NCBI RefSeq assembly: GCF_021800405.1
Contig: NZ_CP084550.1
Coordinates: 62,001-126,000 of the forward strand
Reading direction: 5' to 3'
Source: Arthrobacter sp. FW306-07-I
Lineage (GTDB): Bacteria; Actinomycetota; Actinomycetes; Actinomycetales; Micrococcaceae
DNA length: 64,000 bases
Position 1 is the stretch's first letter. The number at the start of each line of letters is the position of its first letter. Positions 24,775 through 33,159 of this stretch are shown piece after piece. The notes under the pieces are model-generated. The model did not search any database and was not told the DNA's origin. It saw only the letters and a program-made list of their open reading frames with translations. A program made the translations under genes and the position numbers.

Positions 24775-24791
24775 GTTTCATTCTGTGAAAC
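24775..24791. promoter_or_regulatory. IclR-type palindromic operator
   Basis: GTTTCA-N5-TGAAAC has perfect 6-base arms and a short AT-rich spacer, the size usual for IclR-family sites. It lies between the IclR gene and the operon it faces. Confidence 0.62.
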
Positions 24792-24819
24792 GCAATGACG
24801 CGCTGTGAAAAGGAAGCTC

Positions 24820-25323
24820 ATGACAACGGAGTCAGTCACGACGAAAGCAGGCAGCACCATCCGGATTGCTCCCGGTGTGCTGGCGGGAATTGGCGCCTTC
24901 GCCGCCGTCGGCATCTACGTCCTGGTCAGCTCGTTGGGCCTGGGCCTTTGGACGTCCCTGGGCCCGGGCGCCGGACTGTTCCCCTTCGCGATGGGGGCGC
25001 TCCTGGTGGCGATGTCGGCAGTCTGGCTCCTCCAGGAACTCCGCCGGCCGAGCGCCAGAGGTGAAGGTGTGGACAAAGGAGTGGTGATTTCCGTCGTGGC
25101 CAGCCTGGTCATCCTGGCGTCCGTGATGGACCTGCTGGGCTTCCAGCTGAGCATGTTCGCGTTCCTGCTCTACCACCTGAAAATCCGCGGACACCGGGCG
25201 TGGGTGCCCTCCCTGATCATCGCCCTGGCGGGGAGCGTCGGCGCCTTTTACGCCTTCAACTACGGCCTGAACGTGGCACTCCCGGTTTCGTCACTCGCTC
25301 CACTGAACCTGATCGGACTTTAG
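24820..25323 (+). CDS. tctB: Tripartite tricarboxylate transporter, small membrane subunit (TctB family)
   Basis: The 167-residue protein has four hydrophobic segments in the TctB pattern, with the first (GVLAGIGAFAAVGIYVLVSS) near the N-terminus and the GPGAGLFPFAMGALLVAMS loop-helix typical of the family. ATG 24820 follows AAAAGGAAG; a GTG 15 bases upstream sits before this site and is unlikely. It works with TctA, encoded 2 bases after its stop, and TctC to import a carboxylate across the inner membrane. Confidence 0.9.
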   Translation: MTTESVTTKAGSTIRIAPGVLAGIGAFAAVGIYVLVSSLGLGLWTSLGPGAGLFPFAMGALLVAMSAVWLLQELRRPSARGEGVDKGVVISVVASLVILASVMDLLGFQLSMFAFLLYHLKIRGHRAWVPSLIIALAGSVGAFYAFNYGLNVALPVSSLAPLNLIGL

Positions 25324-25325
25324 GC

Positions 25326-26828
25326 ATGGAAACCCTCAATGAACTCCTTGGCGGCTTTGCCACCGCCATGACCTGGCAGAACCTGATTTTTGCCTTCCTC
25401 GGCTGCCTGCTGGGCACCATCATCGGGGTCCTGCCCGGGGTAGGACCAGTGGCAGGCGTGGCCCTGCTGATCCCCATCACGCTGAATTTGGACCCTGCGG
25501 GGTCGATCATCATGCTCTGCGCCATCTTCTACGGCACCCAGTACGGCGGCACCATCACCAGCGTCCTGCTGAACACCCCCGGTGAAGCGTCGTCCGCGAT
25601 TACTACCATCGACGGCTACGCCATGACCAAGATCGGCAGGGCAGGGGCCGCGCTGACGCTGGCCGCGGTCGGGTCCTTCATCGGCGGCACCATCGCCACC
25701 GTAGGCCTGGTGGCGGCGGCCAAGCCTCTCGGTGAAATGGGACTCCTGGTCGGCCCGCCCGAGTTCTTCGCGCTCATGGTCGTCGGGATCTCGCTGCTGG
25801 TGGCCCTGGCCGGAAAATCCCTGGTCAAGGCCGTGATTTCCGGCGCGCTGGGCCTGCTGATCTCCATGGTGGGCATCGACCCCGTGGCAGGCGCCCCCCG
25901 CTTCACCTTTGGCATCGACAACCTTCTGGACGGCGTGAGCTTCGTGGCCGTCATCGTGGGTGTCTTCGGGCTCTCGGAAATCCTCTCCTTCCGCCGGAAC
26001 GACGTAACCCCCATCGTCCACGCTCCCGGTTTCCGGCAGCTGTTCCCATCGCGGACCGAGTGGCGGCGAAGCGCTCCGTCCATGGCCCGCGGCACCGGCG
26101 TCGGCTTCGGCCTTGGCCTGATCCCGGGCATGACCGGATCGGTGTCCTCCCTGCTGTCCTACGCCGCCGAGAAGAAGTTTTCCCGCTTCCGCCACGAGCT
26201 CGGCAAGGGCGCGGTGGAAGGTGTGGCCGGCCCCGAAACCGCCAACAACGCCCACGCCAACGCGGCACTCATCCCGCTGTTCACCCTGGGCATCCCGGCA
26301 TCGCCCACCATTGCGGTGCTGATGGGAGCCTTCCTCCAGCAGGGCCTCACACCGGGGCCCAGCCTGTTCACCGAGCACTCGGATATTGCCTGGGCAATCA
26401 TCGCCAGCCTCTTCATCGGAAACGTCATCCTGCTCCTGCTCAACGTTCCGCTGGTGGGACTGTGGACCTCCATCCTGCGCGTCCCCACCCCCATCCTGAC
26501 CGCCGTGATCCTGCTGTTCATGGTCATCGGCGCCTACACCATCAACTTCAGCGTCTTCGACGTCTACGTCATGGTCGGCTTCGGCCTCCTGGGCCTTGCA
26601 CTGCGGAACCTCGACATTCCGCTGGCCCCGATGGTCCTCACCCTGGTGCTGGGCCCCCTGATGGAACGCTCGCTGCGCGAATCGCTGGAGATTTCCCAGG
26701 GCGATTTCAGCGTCTTCCTCAGCCGGCCAATCTCAGCCGTGCTGATCGCCGTCGGCCTGCTGATCCTCTGCAGCCCGCTGCTGAAAATCCGCAAGCCCAA
26801 AGCCCTCACCGAGGACCCCGAAGCCTAA
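25326..26828 (+). CDS. tctA: Tripartite tricarboxylate transporter, large permease (TctA family)
   Basis: The 500-residue protein has about twelve membrane segments and TctA signatures: LGTIIGVLPGVGPVAGVA, AIFYGTQYGGTITSVLLNTP, GVGFGLGLIPGMTGSVSS and GVAGPETANNAHANAALIPL. The paired PGVGP and PGMT motifs are the conserved glycine-rich loops of each repeat half. It forms the main channel for a tricarboxylate or aromatic acid, driven by an ion gradient. ATG 25326 begins 2 bases after the TctB stop. Confidence 0.95.
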   Translation: METLNELLGGFATAMTWQNLIFAFLGCLLGTIIGVLPGVGPVAGVALLIPITLNLDPAGSIIMLCAIFYGTQYGGTITSVLLNTPGEASSAITTIDGYAMTKIGRAGAALTLAAVGSFIGGTIATVGLVAAAKPLGEMGLLVGPPEFFALMVVGISLLVALAGKSLVKAVISGALGLLISMVGIDPVAGAPRFTFGIDNLLDGVSFVAVIVGVFGLSEILSFRRNDVTPIVHAPGFRQLFPSRTEWRRSAPSMARGTGVGFGLGLIPGMTGSVSSLLSYAAEKKFSRFRHELGKGAVEGVAGPETANNAHANAALIPLFTLGIPASPTIAVLMGAFLQQGLTPGPSLFTEHSDIAWAIIASLFIGNVILLLLNVPLVGLWTSILRVPTPILTAVILLFMVIGAYTINFSVFDVYVMVGFGLLGLALRNLDIPLAPMVLTLVLGPLMERSLRESLEISQGDFSVFLSRPISAVLIAVGLLILCSPLLKIRKPKALTEDPEA

Positions 26829-26886
26829 GACTCCCCAACAAACACCCATCCCCGCTCCATCCGCATCACTTCAAAGGAGAAGACCC

Positions 26887-27900
26887 TTGTCACGCAAGAA
26901 AATCATTGCTGCCTTCGCAGCAGCATCCCTGATCGCCCTCACCGGCTGCGGCGCCAACGCCAACGCCGGCGCCTCCAACTCGACCGCAGGTGCCACCGAC
27001 TTCCCGAAAAAGGGGAAGTCGATCGACCTGATCGTCGCGTTCTCCTCCGGCGGCGCCGTGGACACGGCCGCCAGGCTGATCCAGCCCGTCCTGGAGAAGG
27101 AACTCGGCACCAAGGTCGAAGTGGTCAACAAGCCCGGCGCAGGCGGCCAGATCGGCTACACAGCGCTGACCAGCGCCAAGCCGGACGGCTACACCATCGG
27201 CGCGACGGGCTCACCGTCCGTCGTCGTCTCGCCGCTCGATCCCGCCCGCGGCGCAAAATACACCCGGGACAGCTTCAAGCCGTTGGGCCGGCAGGTCTTT
27301 GACCCCGCCGTTATCGCCGTGCAGCCGGACAGCCCCTACAAGACGCTGAAGGAACTCCTGGACGCCGAGAAGGCCACCCCCAAGTCCCTCACCGCCAGCA
27401 CCACCGGCATCCAGACGGGCGAGCACTTCGCCTTGGCCCAGATCCAGCAGGTCACCGGCTCCGAGTTTGCCCCGGTCCACTTCTCCGAAGGGGCCTCGCA
27501 GGCAACCACCGCGTTCCTCGGCAAGCACGTGGACGTCCTGGTGGCCAACGTCAGCGACGTGAACGACCTCACCAAGCAGGGCAAGGCCCGCGTCCTGGGT
27601 GTCATGAGCGCCGAACGCTCTCCGGCGCTGCCTGACGTGCCCACCTTTAAGGAATCCGGATACGACGTCGAAGCGGGCACCGCCCGTGGCTACTCCGCAC
27701 CGGCCGGACTCCCCGATGCCGTTGCCAAGAAACTCGAAGCTGCCCTTGAGAAGGCCATCGAAGACCCGGCCGTGGTGCAGAAGATGAAGGACCTGGGCCT
27801 GCAGACCAGCTATCTCACGGCCAAGGACTACGAACAGATGTGGGCCGGCCAGGAAGGCGACTTCAAGCAGGTCCTCCCGCTGGTCCAGAAAAAAGACTGA
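26887..27900 (+). CDS. tctC: Tripartite tricarboxylate transporter substrate-binding lipoprotein (TctC/Bug family)
   Basis: The 337-residue protein opens with MSRKK, a hydrophobic segment and lipobox ALTGC, so it is membrane-anchored outside the cell. Bug-family marks are IDLIVAFSSGGAVDTAARL, VVNKPGAGGQIGYTAL and DVPTFKESGYDVEAG. The TTG start at 26887 is supported by AAAGGAG 8 bases upstream. Binding-site Ser/Gly loops fit a carboxylate ligand. It completes a full TctABC set in the order B-A-C. Confidence 0.93.
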   Translation: MSRKKIIAAFAAASLIALTGCGANANAGASNSTAGATDFPKKGKSIDLIVAFSSGGAVDTAARLIQPVLEKELGTKVEVVNKPGAGGQIGYTALTSAKPDGYTIGATGSPSVVVSPLDPARGAKYTRDSFKPLGRQVFDPAVIAVQPDSPYKTLKELLDAEKATPKSLTASTTGIQTGEHFALAQIQQVTGSEFAPVHFSEGASQATTAFLGKHVDVLVANVSDVNDLTKQGKARVLGVMSAERSPALPDVPTFKESGYDVEAGTARGYSAPAGLPDAVAKKLEAALEKAIEDPAVVQKMKDLGLQTSYLTAKDYEQMWAGQEGDFKQVLPLVQKKD

Positions 27901-27931
27901 TCCACCCGCCCCACCCACCGAAAGAACCCCT

Positions 27932-28561
27932 ATGACAACCCCAGCCCTTGACACTGTTGACGCTGACTTCGCCCGGCCGGACCGGGACGTAGTGGACCGC
28001 CTCGCCAAGCTGCCCGCCGCGAACATCGGCGATGCCATGGACCGGCTCGGCGTAGCCGACTCGGCCATCCAGGCCGTCTGGCCCGGTGCAAAGCTCGCAG
28101 GACCGGCCTTCACGGTGTGGACCCGGCCCGGAGACAACAAGGGAATCCACGCCGCCCTGCAGCAGGTGCGGCCCGGGGACGTCATTGTCGTTGCCGGCGG
28201 CGGCGATGAGTCCCGCGCCCTGCTGGGCGAACTGATAGGGGAGCGCGCCATCAACCTCGGCGTCGCGGGCTTTGCGCTGGACGGAGCAGCGCGCGACGCC
28301 GAGGCGCTGGGTGAGATCGGCATGCCGGTCTTTGCCCGGGCTACTTCGCCGGCAGGTCCTTACAAGGACGGTCCGTTCCGAATGGGCACCGCCGTCGCCT
28401 TTGGCGGTGTTCCTGTCCTGCCAGGCGACATCATCATCGGAGACTCCGACGGCGTGGTGGTGGTTCCCCGCGAACAGGCAAACGCCGTCGCCGAAGCAGC
28501 GGAGGCCGTCTTCGCGGACGAAACCAACCGCCGTCAAACCATCGTCGCGGCACGCTCCTAG
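27932..28561 (+). CDS. RraA-like protein, probable 4-hydroxy-4-methyl-2-oxoglutarate/oxaloacetate lyase
   Basis: The 209-residue protein belongs to the RraA/HMG-aldolase family: NIGDAMDRLG near the N-terminus, GPAFTVWTRPGDNKGIH, the G-loop VAGGGDESRALLGEL, the GFALDGAARD metal/substrate segment and GDIIIGDSDGVVVVP. Family enzymes perform retro-aldol or decarboxylation of 2-oxo acids, as in aromatic meta-cleavage, while some members bind RNase E. Position within a carboxylate-uptake operon favours a catabolic lyase here. It starts 31 bases after TctC. Confidence 0.85.
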   Translation: MTTPALDTVDADFARPDRDVVDRLAKLPAANIGDAMDRLGVADSAIQAVWPGAKLAGPAFTVWTRPGDNKGIHAALQQVRPGDVIVVAGGGDESRALLGELIGERAINLGVAGFALDGAARDAEALGEIGMPVFARATSPAGPYKDGPFRMGTAVAFGGVPVLPGDIIIGDSDGVVVVPREQANAVAEAAEAVFADETNRRQTIVAARS

Positions 28562-28598
28562 CTGCCGCACCTTTCCAAGCAAGAAAGACACCAATTCC

Positions 28599-29378
28599 AT
28601 GACAGCATGCACCGTCATTGGCCTCGGCGAAGCCGGCGCCACCTACGCCGCGGCACTTACCGCTGCCGGCCACGCGGTCACCGGGTTCGACCCCGTGGCA
28701 GCGTCCACCCCCGCCGGCGTCACCCGCGCCGCCACCGCTGCAGAAGCCTGTGAAGGGGCGGATATCGTCCTGGTGATGACCGGAGCCGCAGCTGCCCGCA
28801 GTGTGGCCCAGGAGTGCCTGCCGGTCCTGGCCCCCGGCAGCTGCTACGCCGACTTCACCTCCTCATCGCCCGGCGTCATGCAGGAACTCGGGCAGCTGCC
28901 CACCCAGGCCGCCTTCGCCGACGTCGCCATCCTCGGCCCGGTCTCAGCGCTGGGGGAGAAGACGCCCTTGATGGTCAGTGGCCCCGGCGCCCAGGCCGTC
29001 GCCGCCCTGCTGGAACCCCTGGGCGTCCAGGTGGAAATCGCCGATGGCGGCCCCGGGGCGGCCATGGCGCACAAGCTGCTGCGCAGCGTCCTCATGAAGG
29101 GCCTGGCCTCCGTGGTGGTCGAGGCCGTCACGGCCGGCAAGGCCGCGGGCCTCGAGGACTGGATCCGCGCCCAGATTGCCGGGCAGCTTGCCGGTGACGG
29201 CCAGGCCGTTATCGACAGGTTCCTCACCGGCACTGCCAAACATGCCGCGCGCCGGTCCAGGGAGATGCAGGACACCGCCAGCTATCTCTCGGACCTTGGC
29301 GTCCCTGCAGAGATGACAACCGCTTCCGCCAATGCCTTGGCCCGCATCGCGCACGCAACGGAACCGGCCTTGCGCTGA
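28599..29378 (+). CDS. NAD(P)-dependent oxidoreductase, 6-phosphogluconate-dehydrogenase-like (DUF1932 type)
   Basis: The 259-residue protein has a Rossmann motif IGLGEAGATYAAAL, then FTSSSPGVMQEL and AILGPVSALGEKTPLM. A helical C-terminal region (AMAHKLLRSVLMKGLASVVVEA) matches NAD-binding beta-hydroxyacid dehydrogenases that carry the DUF1932 C-terminal domain. ATG 28599 is chosen because upstream in-frame sequence overlaps the RraA gene and reads unlike a protein. It lies 37 bases after that gene and is expected to oxidise or reduce an intermediate of the same pathway. Confidence 0.85.
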   Translation: MTACTVIGLGEAGATYAAALTAAGHAVTGFDPVAASTPAGVTRAATAAEACEGADIVLVMTGAAAARSVAQECLPVLAPGSCYADFTSSSPGVMQELGQLPTQAAFADVAILGPVSALGEKTPLMVSGPGAQAVAALLEPLGVQVEIADGGPGAAMAHKLLRSVLMKGLASVVVEAVTAGKAAGLEDWIRAQIAGQLAGDGQAVIDRFLTGTAKHAARRSREMQDTASYLSDLGVPAEMTTASANALARIAHATEPALR

Positions 29379-29457
29379 CCGCCCGGTCGGGCACAATCAG
29401 GAACAGGCAACACATGATTTCCACAACAACCGGCATTCCGCCGTCAGGAGCAGCAGC

Positions 29458-30795
29458 ATGATCGGCATCTGGGCACTCGGCGCCTATCTGGCCGTCATCC
29501 TGCTCTGGACCACCTTGATCAAGCGGAGCGTGGGGGAAGCGATGATCCTCGGATTCCTGGTGGTCCTCCCGTTCACCGGCGCAGCCGCGGCGCAAGTTGG
29601 ATGGTCGGCACTCTATTCGGCTGCCACTGACGAAATTGTCTACGCCACCATGGCCTTCGTTTTCATGGGCTACCTGCTGGACAAGGGCGGCGTCCTGGAC
29701 AGGTTGATCGACCTGCTCAACTCCCTGATTGGTGGCGTGAAGGGCGGGCCGGCCTGGGTTTCGACAGTGGCTTCAGCGGGGCTGGGCGGCGTGGTCCACA
29801 ACCAGGCTGCGATCGCCGCGACCGTGGGGTCGGTCACTATCCCCTGGATGGAGAAGTCCCGGCTGGACAAGCCCGCGGCCGCCACCCTTGTGGCAGGCAA
29901 CGCGGGGATGGGCATTACCTTCCCGTTCAGCGCCTCCATGTTCGTCCTGGTCGGTTCAGCCACGGTGGGGCCCCTCCTGAACATCAACGCGCTGGTCCTG
30001 CCACTGCTTTTCGGCGGCCTGTGGTGCTTCCTGCACCGGCTCATCGTCACTTGGCTGCTGATCCGCAAAAGCGGGATGGCACCCCTTGATGCAGCCCACC
30101 GGATGTCCGTCCGGGCCGCTTTCGGCCAGGGCTGGGCCACCCTCCTGCTGTTCGTCGTCGTCGCCATCCCGTTGGTCATCACCTCGGGATTCCTCACGTC
30201 GGCGCTCTCGGACTGGACCGGTGGTGACGTCAGCAAGTCCGTCAGCGTGATCGTCTGGATCCCTGTGGTCCTGCTCATCACAGGTGCCCTGCTGGGGCGG
30301 AAACAACTGCCACGCACCGGCCGCGCCTGGGTCGAACTGCTCCAAGGCTCTGCACCGCGCTTCGGAATTGTTGGCGTGACGGTGGTCTTCGCTTTCGCCG
30401 GTGCCAATGCGCTCGCCGCCACCGGCCTTCCCAAGCAGATGACGGCACTCCTGAACGGCATGAACCTCCCCCTCTGGCTGCTCGCCATCCTGATCGGCCT
30501 GATCGTCATCGCCGTCGCGGCCCCGCTGTCCGCCACGGCCACCATGGCCGCCGTCGGGACGGTTGGCGTCGCAGCCCTCGTCGCGGCCGGTGTTCCGGCC
30601 ACCACGGCCGCCGTCGCCGTCCTGGTTTTCTCCTCCTGCGAAGCGGCGGTCCCGCCCGGCGGCGCCCCGCTCTATGTTGCCTGTGGCATAGCGGACGTCA
30701 ACCCCATCAAGACCTTCGCGCGCCTGCTCACCCACTACGCCCTGCCCCTGCTGGTCATCGGCGTGTTGATCATCCTCGGCGTCCTGCCGATCTAA
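29458..30795 (+). CDS. DctM-like (TRAP large) permease
   Basis: The 445-residue protein has some twelve hydrophobic segments and DctM-like features: FVFMGYLLDKGGVLDRLIDL, the glycine-rich ASAGLGGVVHNQAAIAATVG segment, AGNAGMGITFPFSASMFV and a mirrored second half (AAPLSATATMAAVGTVGV, CEAAVPPGGAPLYV). ATG 29458 follows CAGGAG by 7 bases. TRAP large permeases normally need a small subunit (DctQ) and a binding protein (DctP); neither is recognisable here. It may pair with the 85-residue protein encoded next, or act alone as a secondary transporter. Confidence 0.8.
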   Translation: MIGIWALGAYLAVILLWTTLIKRSVGEAMILGFLVVLPFTGAAAAQVGWSALYSAATDEIVYATMAFVFMGYLLDKGGVLDRLIDLLNSLIGGVKGGPAWVSTVASAGLGGVVHNQAAIAATVGSVTIPWMEKSRLDKPAAATLVAGNAGMGITFPFSASMFVLVGSATVGPLLNINALVLPLLFGGLWCFLHRLIVTWLLIRKSGMAPLDAAHRMSVRAAFGQGWATLLLFVVVAIPLVITSGFLTSALSDWTGGDVSKSVSVIVWIPVVLLITGALLGRKQLPRTGRAWVELLQGSAPRFGIVGVTVVFAFAGANALAATGLPKQMTALLNGMNLPLWLLAILIGLIVIAVAAPLSATATMAAVGTVGVAALVAAGVPATTAAVAVLVFSSCEAAVPPGGAPLYVACGIADVNPIKTFARLLTHYALPLLVIGVLIILGVLPI

Positions 30796-30804
30796 GGAAC
30801 CACC

Positions 30805-31062
30805 ATGGACACATCTCGAAGAGTCACCGAAACCGTCTTCGTCATCACCCTCGGAGCGCTCCTCATCGGCGGCGTTCTGTTTGTGGCAGGGCAGGCCGCC
30901 GGGCTGGTGGCCGGCCAGGGCGGATGGCTCGATTTCTTCAATAACTTCATCAAGCCCCCGATCTGCATTGCGGCGTCCGTCTGCGCGGTGGCCGGGTTCC
31001 TGCTCAGCTACAAGCGCCCGCAAAAGCAGTCGCCGCAGCAACAGGAAGCAACCACCCGATGA
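30805..31062 (+). CDS. Small two-helix membrane protein in the operon
   Basis: The 85-residue protein has two hydrophobic segments (VFVITLGALLIGGVLFVAGQ and PPICIAASVCAVAGFLLS) joined by an acidic/aromatic loop, with a Gln/Lys-rich cytoplasmic tail. I do not recognise the family. It starts 9 bases after the DctM-like gene and its stop overlaps the cyclase start in ATGA, so it is made in step with both. By position it could replace the four-helix DctQ subunit, but it is half the usual size. Function is unassigned. Confidence 0.7.
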   Translation: MDTSRRVTETVFVITLGALLIGGVLFVAGQAAGLVAGQGGWLDFFNNFIKPPICIAASVCAVAGFLLSYKRPQKQSPQQQEATTR

Positions 31063-32039
31063 CCGGGCACAAACAGTTTCCGCGCTTCGCCGATCTCCTG
31101 CAGCGGGAAGGCGGGTTGTCAGGGACATCCTGGGGACTGTTTCCCGAACCGGAGCGCGGCACGCCATCGTTCATCACGCCAGACATTGTCCTGGAGGCCA
31201 GGGACAGTATTCGGACCGGGACGGTGTTCGGCCTGGACTATCCGGCTGATGCCTTCGATCCCGGCATGTCGCTAAAGCGCGGGGCGCCCCGGCACACCAT
31301 CTATTCCTCCCATCCGGCCCACCGGGACGACTACCTTGACGGGTACTATCTGCAGGGATCGAGCCAGGTTGACGGGCTTCGGCACCGGCGGGCAGACGAC
31401 GTGGGCTTCTATAACGGCACCGCGGATGACCGGATCACTGAAGGCACCCCGGACCTCGGCATCCAGGAATGGGCGGAACACCCGATCACCGGCCGGGCCG
31501 TGCTCGTCGACGTGGAGGGGTACCGGAACGCTGCGGGAGAGCCGATCGACCACGCTGCCGGGGAACCTCTCACCCTGGGCCTGGTCCAGGCAGCCATGGC
31601 GGCGCAATCCATCACCACCCGTCCCGGCGACATCCTCATGCTCCACACCGGCTGGTGCGAATGGTTCCTTGCGCTTGGTCCGGAGGAGAAGCAACGCATC
31701 CGCGAGAGCCGCAAGGCGTCCGGTGTGGCACAGTCGGAGGAGTTCGTGGCCTGGGCGTGGGACAGCCAGTTCGCTCTTGTCGCCGCGGACAACTTCGCGT
31801 TCGAATGCCTGCCAGCGGTTCCTGACAGCCCGTACCGGTCTTCGGCCACCAACGACCACGGCATGATGCACCAGCAACTCCTGGCCAAACTCGGCCTGCC
31901 CTTGGGCGAACTCTGGAAACTCATGCCCCTGGCCCGGCACATGAGGACCACCGGCCGCTGGGATGCCTTCATCAGCATCAAGCCCCTGAACATCACCGGG
32001 GCTACCGGTTCCCCGGCCAACGCCACAGCCATCACCTGA
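31059..32039 (+). CDS. Cyclase-family protein (kynurenine formamidase-like hydrolase)
   Basis: The 326-residue cytoplasmic protein fits the putative cyclase family (PF04199 type): GDILMLHTGW, AADNFAFECLP and the region YYLQGSSQVDGLRHR. Family members hydrolyse N-formyl or cyclic amides, or lactone-like bonds, with a metal centre normally formed by H-x-G-T-H-x-D-x3-H. Here the first His and Thr-His positions read Gln and Ser-Gln while Asp and the last His remain, as in the GTQWD subgroup. Metal binding may therefore differ. It ends the operon and overlaps the preceding gene by 4 bases. Confidence 0.82.
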   Translation: MTGHKQFPRFADLLQREGGLSGTSWGLFPEPERGTPSFITPDIVLEARDSIRTGTVFGLDYPADAFDPGMSLKRGAPRHTIYSSHPAHRDDYLDGYYLQGSSQVDGLRHRRADDVGFYNGTADDRITEGTPDLGIQEWAEHPITGRAVLVDVEGYRNAAGEPIDHAAGEPLTLGLVQAAMAAQSITTRPGDILMLHTGWCEWFLALGPEEKQRIRESRKASGVAQSEEFVAWAWDSQFALVAADNFAFECLPAVPDSPYRSSATNDHGMMHQQLLAKLGLPLGELWKLMPLARHMRTTGRWDAFISIKPLNITGATGSPANATAIT

Positions 32040-32074
32040 CCCCGACCACTAGGGAGTGCCCTCCGTGACGCCAC

Positions 32075-32115
32075 AGAAAGGTCCGGCCGGTGTGAGTCAC
32101 CGACCGGACCTTTCT
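32075..32115 (+). terminator. Strong Rho-independent terminator ending the long operon
   Basis: AGAAAGGTCCGG pairs with CCGGACCTTTCT. After one mismatch the stem continues with CGGTG / CACCG around a 5-base loop. The stem is symmetrical with an A-rich and T-rich base, so it can also serve the convergent protease gene. Confidence 0.88.
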
Positions 32116-32175
32116 GCGTTCATTGTGAAGCTGGCTTGGATCAGCGGAAGATGCCGGGCACCGCCGTCGTCCGCC

Positions 32176-33159
32176 TTAAGCGGCTGAGGACGCCGCGTTA
32201 TACGCCTGCTGGATCACTGAACCCCAATACGGGCCGTACATCTTGGTGGAGTTGCTGCCGTAGCCGTAGCTGTTGACCGAGTTCTGGTAGCCGCTGGAGC
32301 TGGTGCCGATGAACCACGGCCCGCCAGAGGAACCGCCCGTCATGTTGCAGGGAATTCCCTGGCTGTTGAACTGGGGGTTGTAGGGATCGTTGGTGGCGGT
32401 GCCGGAGCAGCTTTTCAGGGATTCGCCGTTGAACGGTGAGGCTGCCGGATAGCCGAATGCCTTGTAGACGAGGCCGCGGGCGGCGTTGAAGCTCACCCCG
32501 GAGGCCCCGACGACGTCGGCGAGGTTGCGGCCGTTGAGCTGGCTTACTACGGCAAAGCCCGTGTCATACTCCATGCTGCCGGACGAGCTCCACTGGGTGG
32601 GGGCGTAAAGCGCCTTGGCAGTCCACTTTCCGTAGGGTGCGGAGCCATTCAGGTATGCAGGAACAAACGTGAATTTGGTGGCAAAGGCTCCGGGTCCTTC
32701 ATTGAGGCAGTGGCCGGCGGTGGACACGGTGTTCCGGTTGGCCGATGCCACCGAGTTTGCCGAGCAGACATAGTTCGTGCCGCCGAGGGTGAAGAACACC
32801 TTGCCGATGTGGGACACGGGGCTTTCGCTGGCGTTGGCCTTGGTCTGGATCTGGGGTGCCGAGCCCTGGATCTTGGTCTCCGGGACCTTAGCCTGCTCCG
32901 GGAGGACGGCCGGGCTGGACTGTTGCCGGTCCACAGCCTTTTTCGCCAGAACGTCCGCCGGGATGGCCGAGCGCATGCGTTCGGGCGTCCAGTAGTCGGC
33001 GCCGGTTGTGTCGGCGAGGGCCAAGCTGCTGACGCCGGCAACGTCCTTGGTGTCCGGCGATGCGGGCGCCGCCGTTGCCTGACCCGCTGAGCAAAGGGCG
33101 AACAGTGCTGCTGTTGTGAGGCTCATGAGGCTTGTGGCCAGAGTCCTGGGTGATGTCAT
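32176..33159 (-). CDS. Secreted trypsin-like serine protease (S1 family)
   Basis: The 327-residue precursor has a Sec signal peptide (cleavage likely near ATA, residue 30) and a propeptide-like region of about 80 residues. A chymotrypsin-fold domain follows. The catalytic triad is readable: His150 in TAGHC, Asp199 in YDTGF and Ser278 in GGSSGGPW. Cys132-Cys151 and Cys251-Cys271 are likely disulfides. It resembles V8/glutamyl-endopeptidase-like secreted proteases of actinobacteria; specificity is not evident. It converges on the long operon and its promoter must lie in the AT-rich block upstream. Confidence 0.9.
   Translation of the reverse strand: MTSPRTLATSLMSLTTAALFALCSAGQATAAPASPDTKDVAGVSSLALADTTGADYWTPERMRSAIPADVLAKKAVDRQQSSPAVLPEQAKVPETKIQGSAPQIQTKANASESPVSHIGKVFFTLGGTNYVCSANSVASANRNTVSTAGHCLNEGPGAFATKFTFVPAYLNGSAPYGKWTAKALYAPTQWSSSGSMEYDTGFAVVSQLNGRNLADVVGASGVSFNAARGLVYKAFGYPAASPFNGESLKSCSGTATNDPYNPQFNSQGIPCNMTGGSSGGPWFIGTSSSGYQNSVNSYGYGSNSTKMYGPYWGSVIQQAYNAASSAA

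Noticed and set aside
29458..31062. Complete TRAP transporter
   Set aside because: No DctP-like binding protein, and the small neighbour has two helices rather than the four of DctQ, so a standard TRAP system is not supported.
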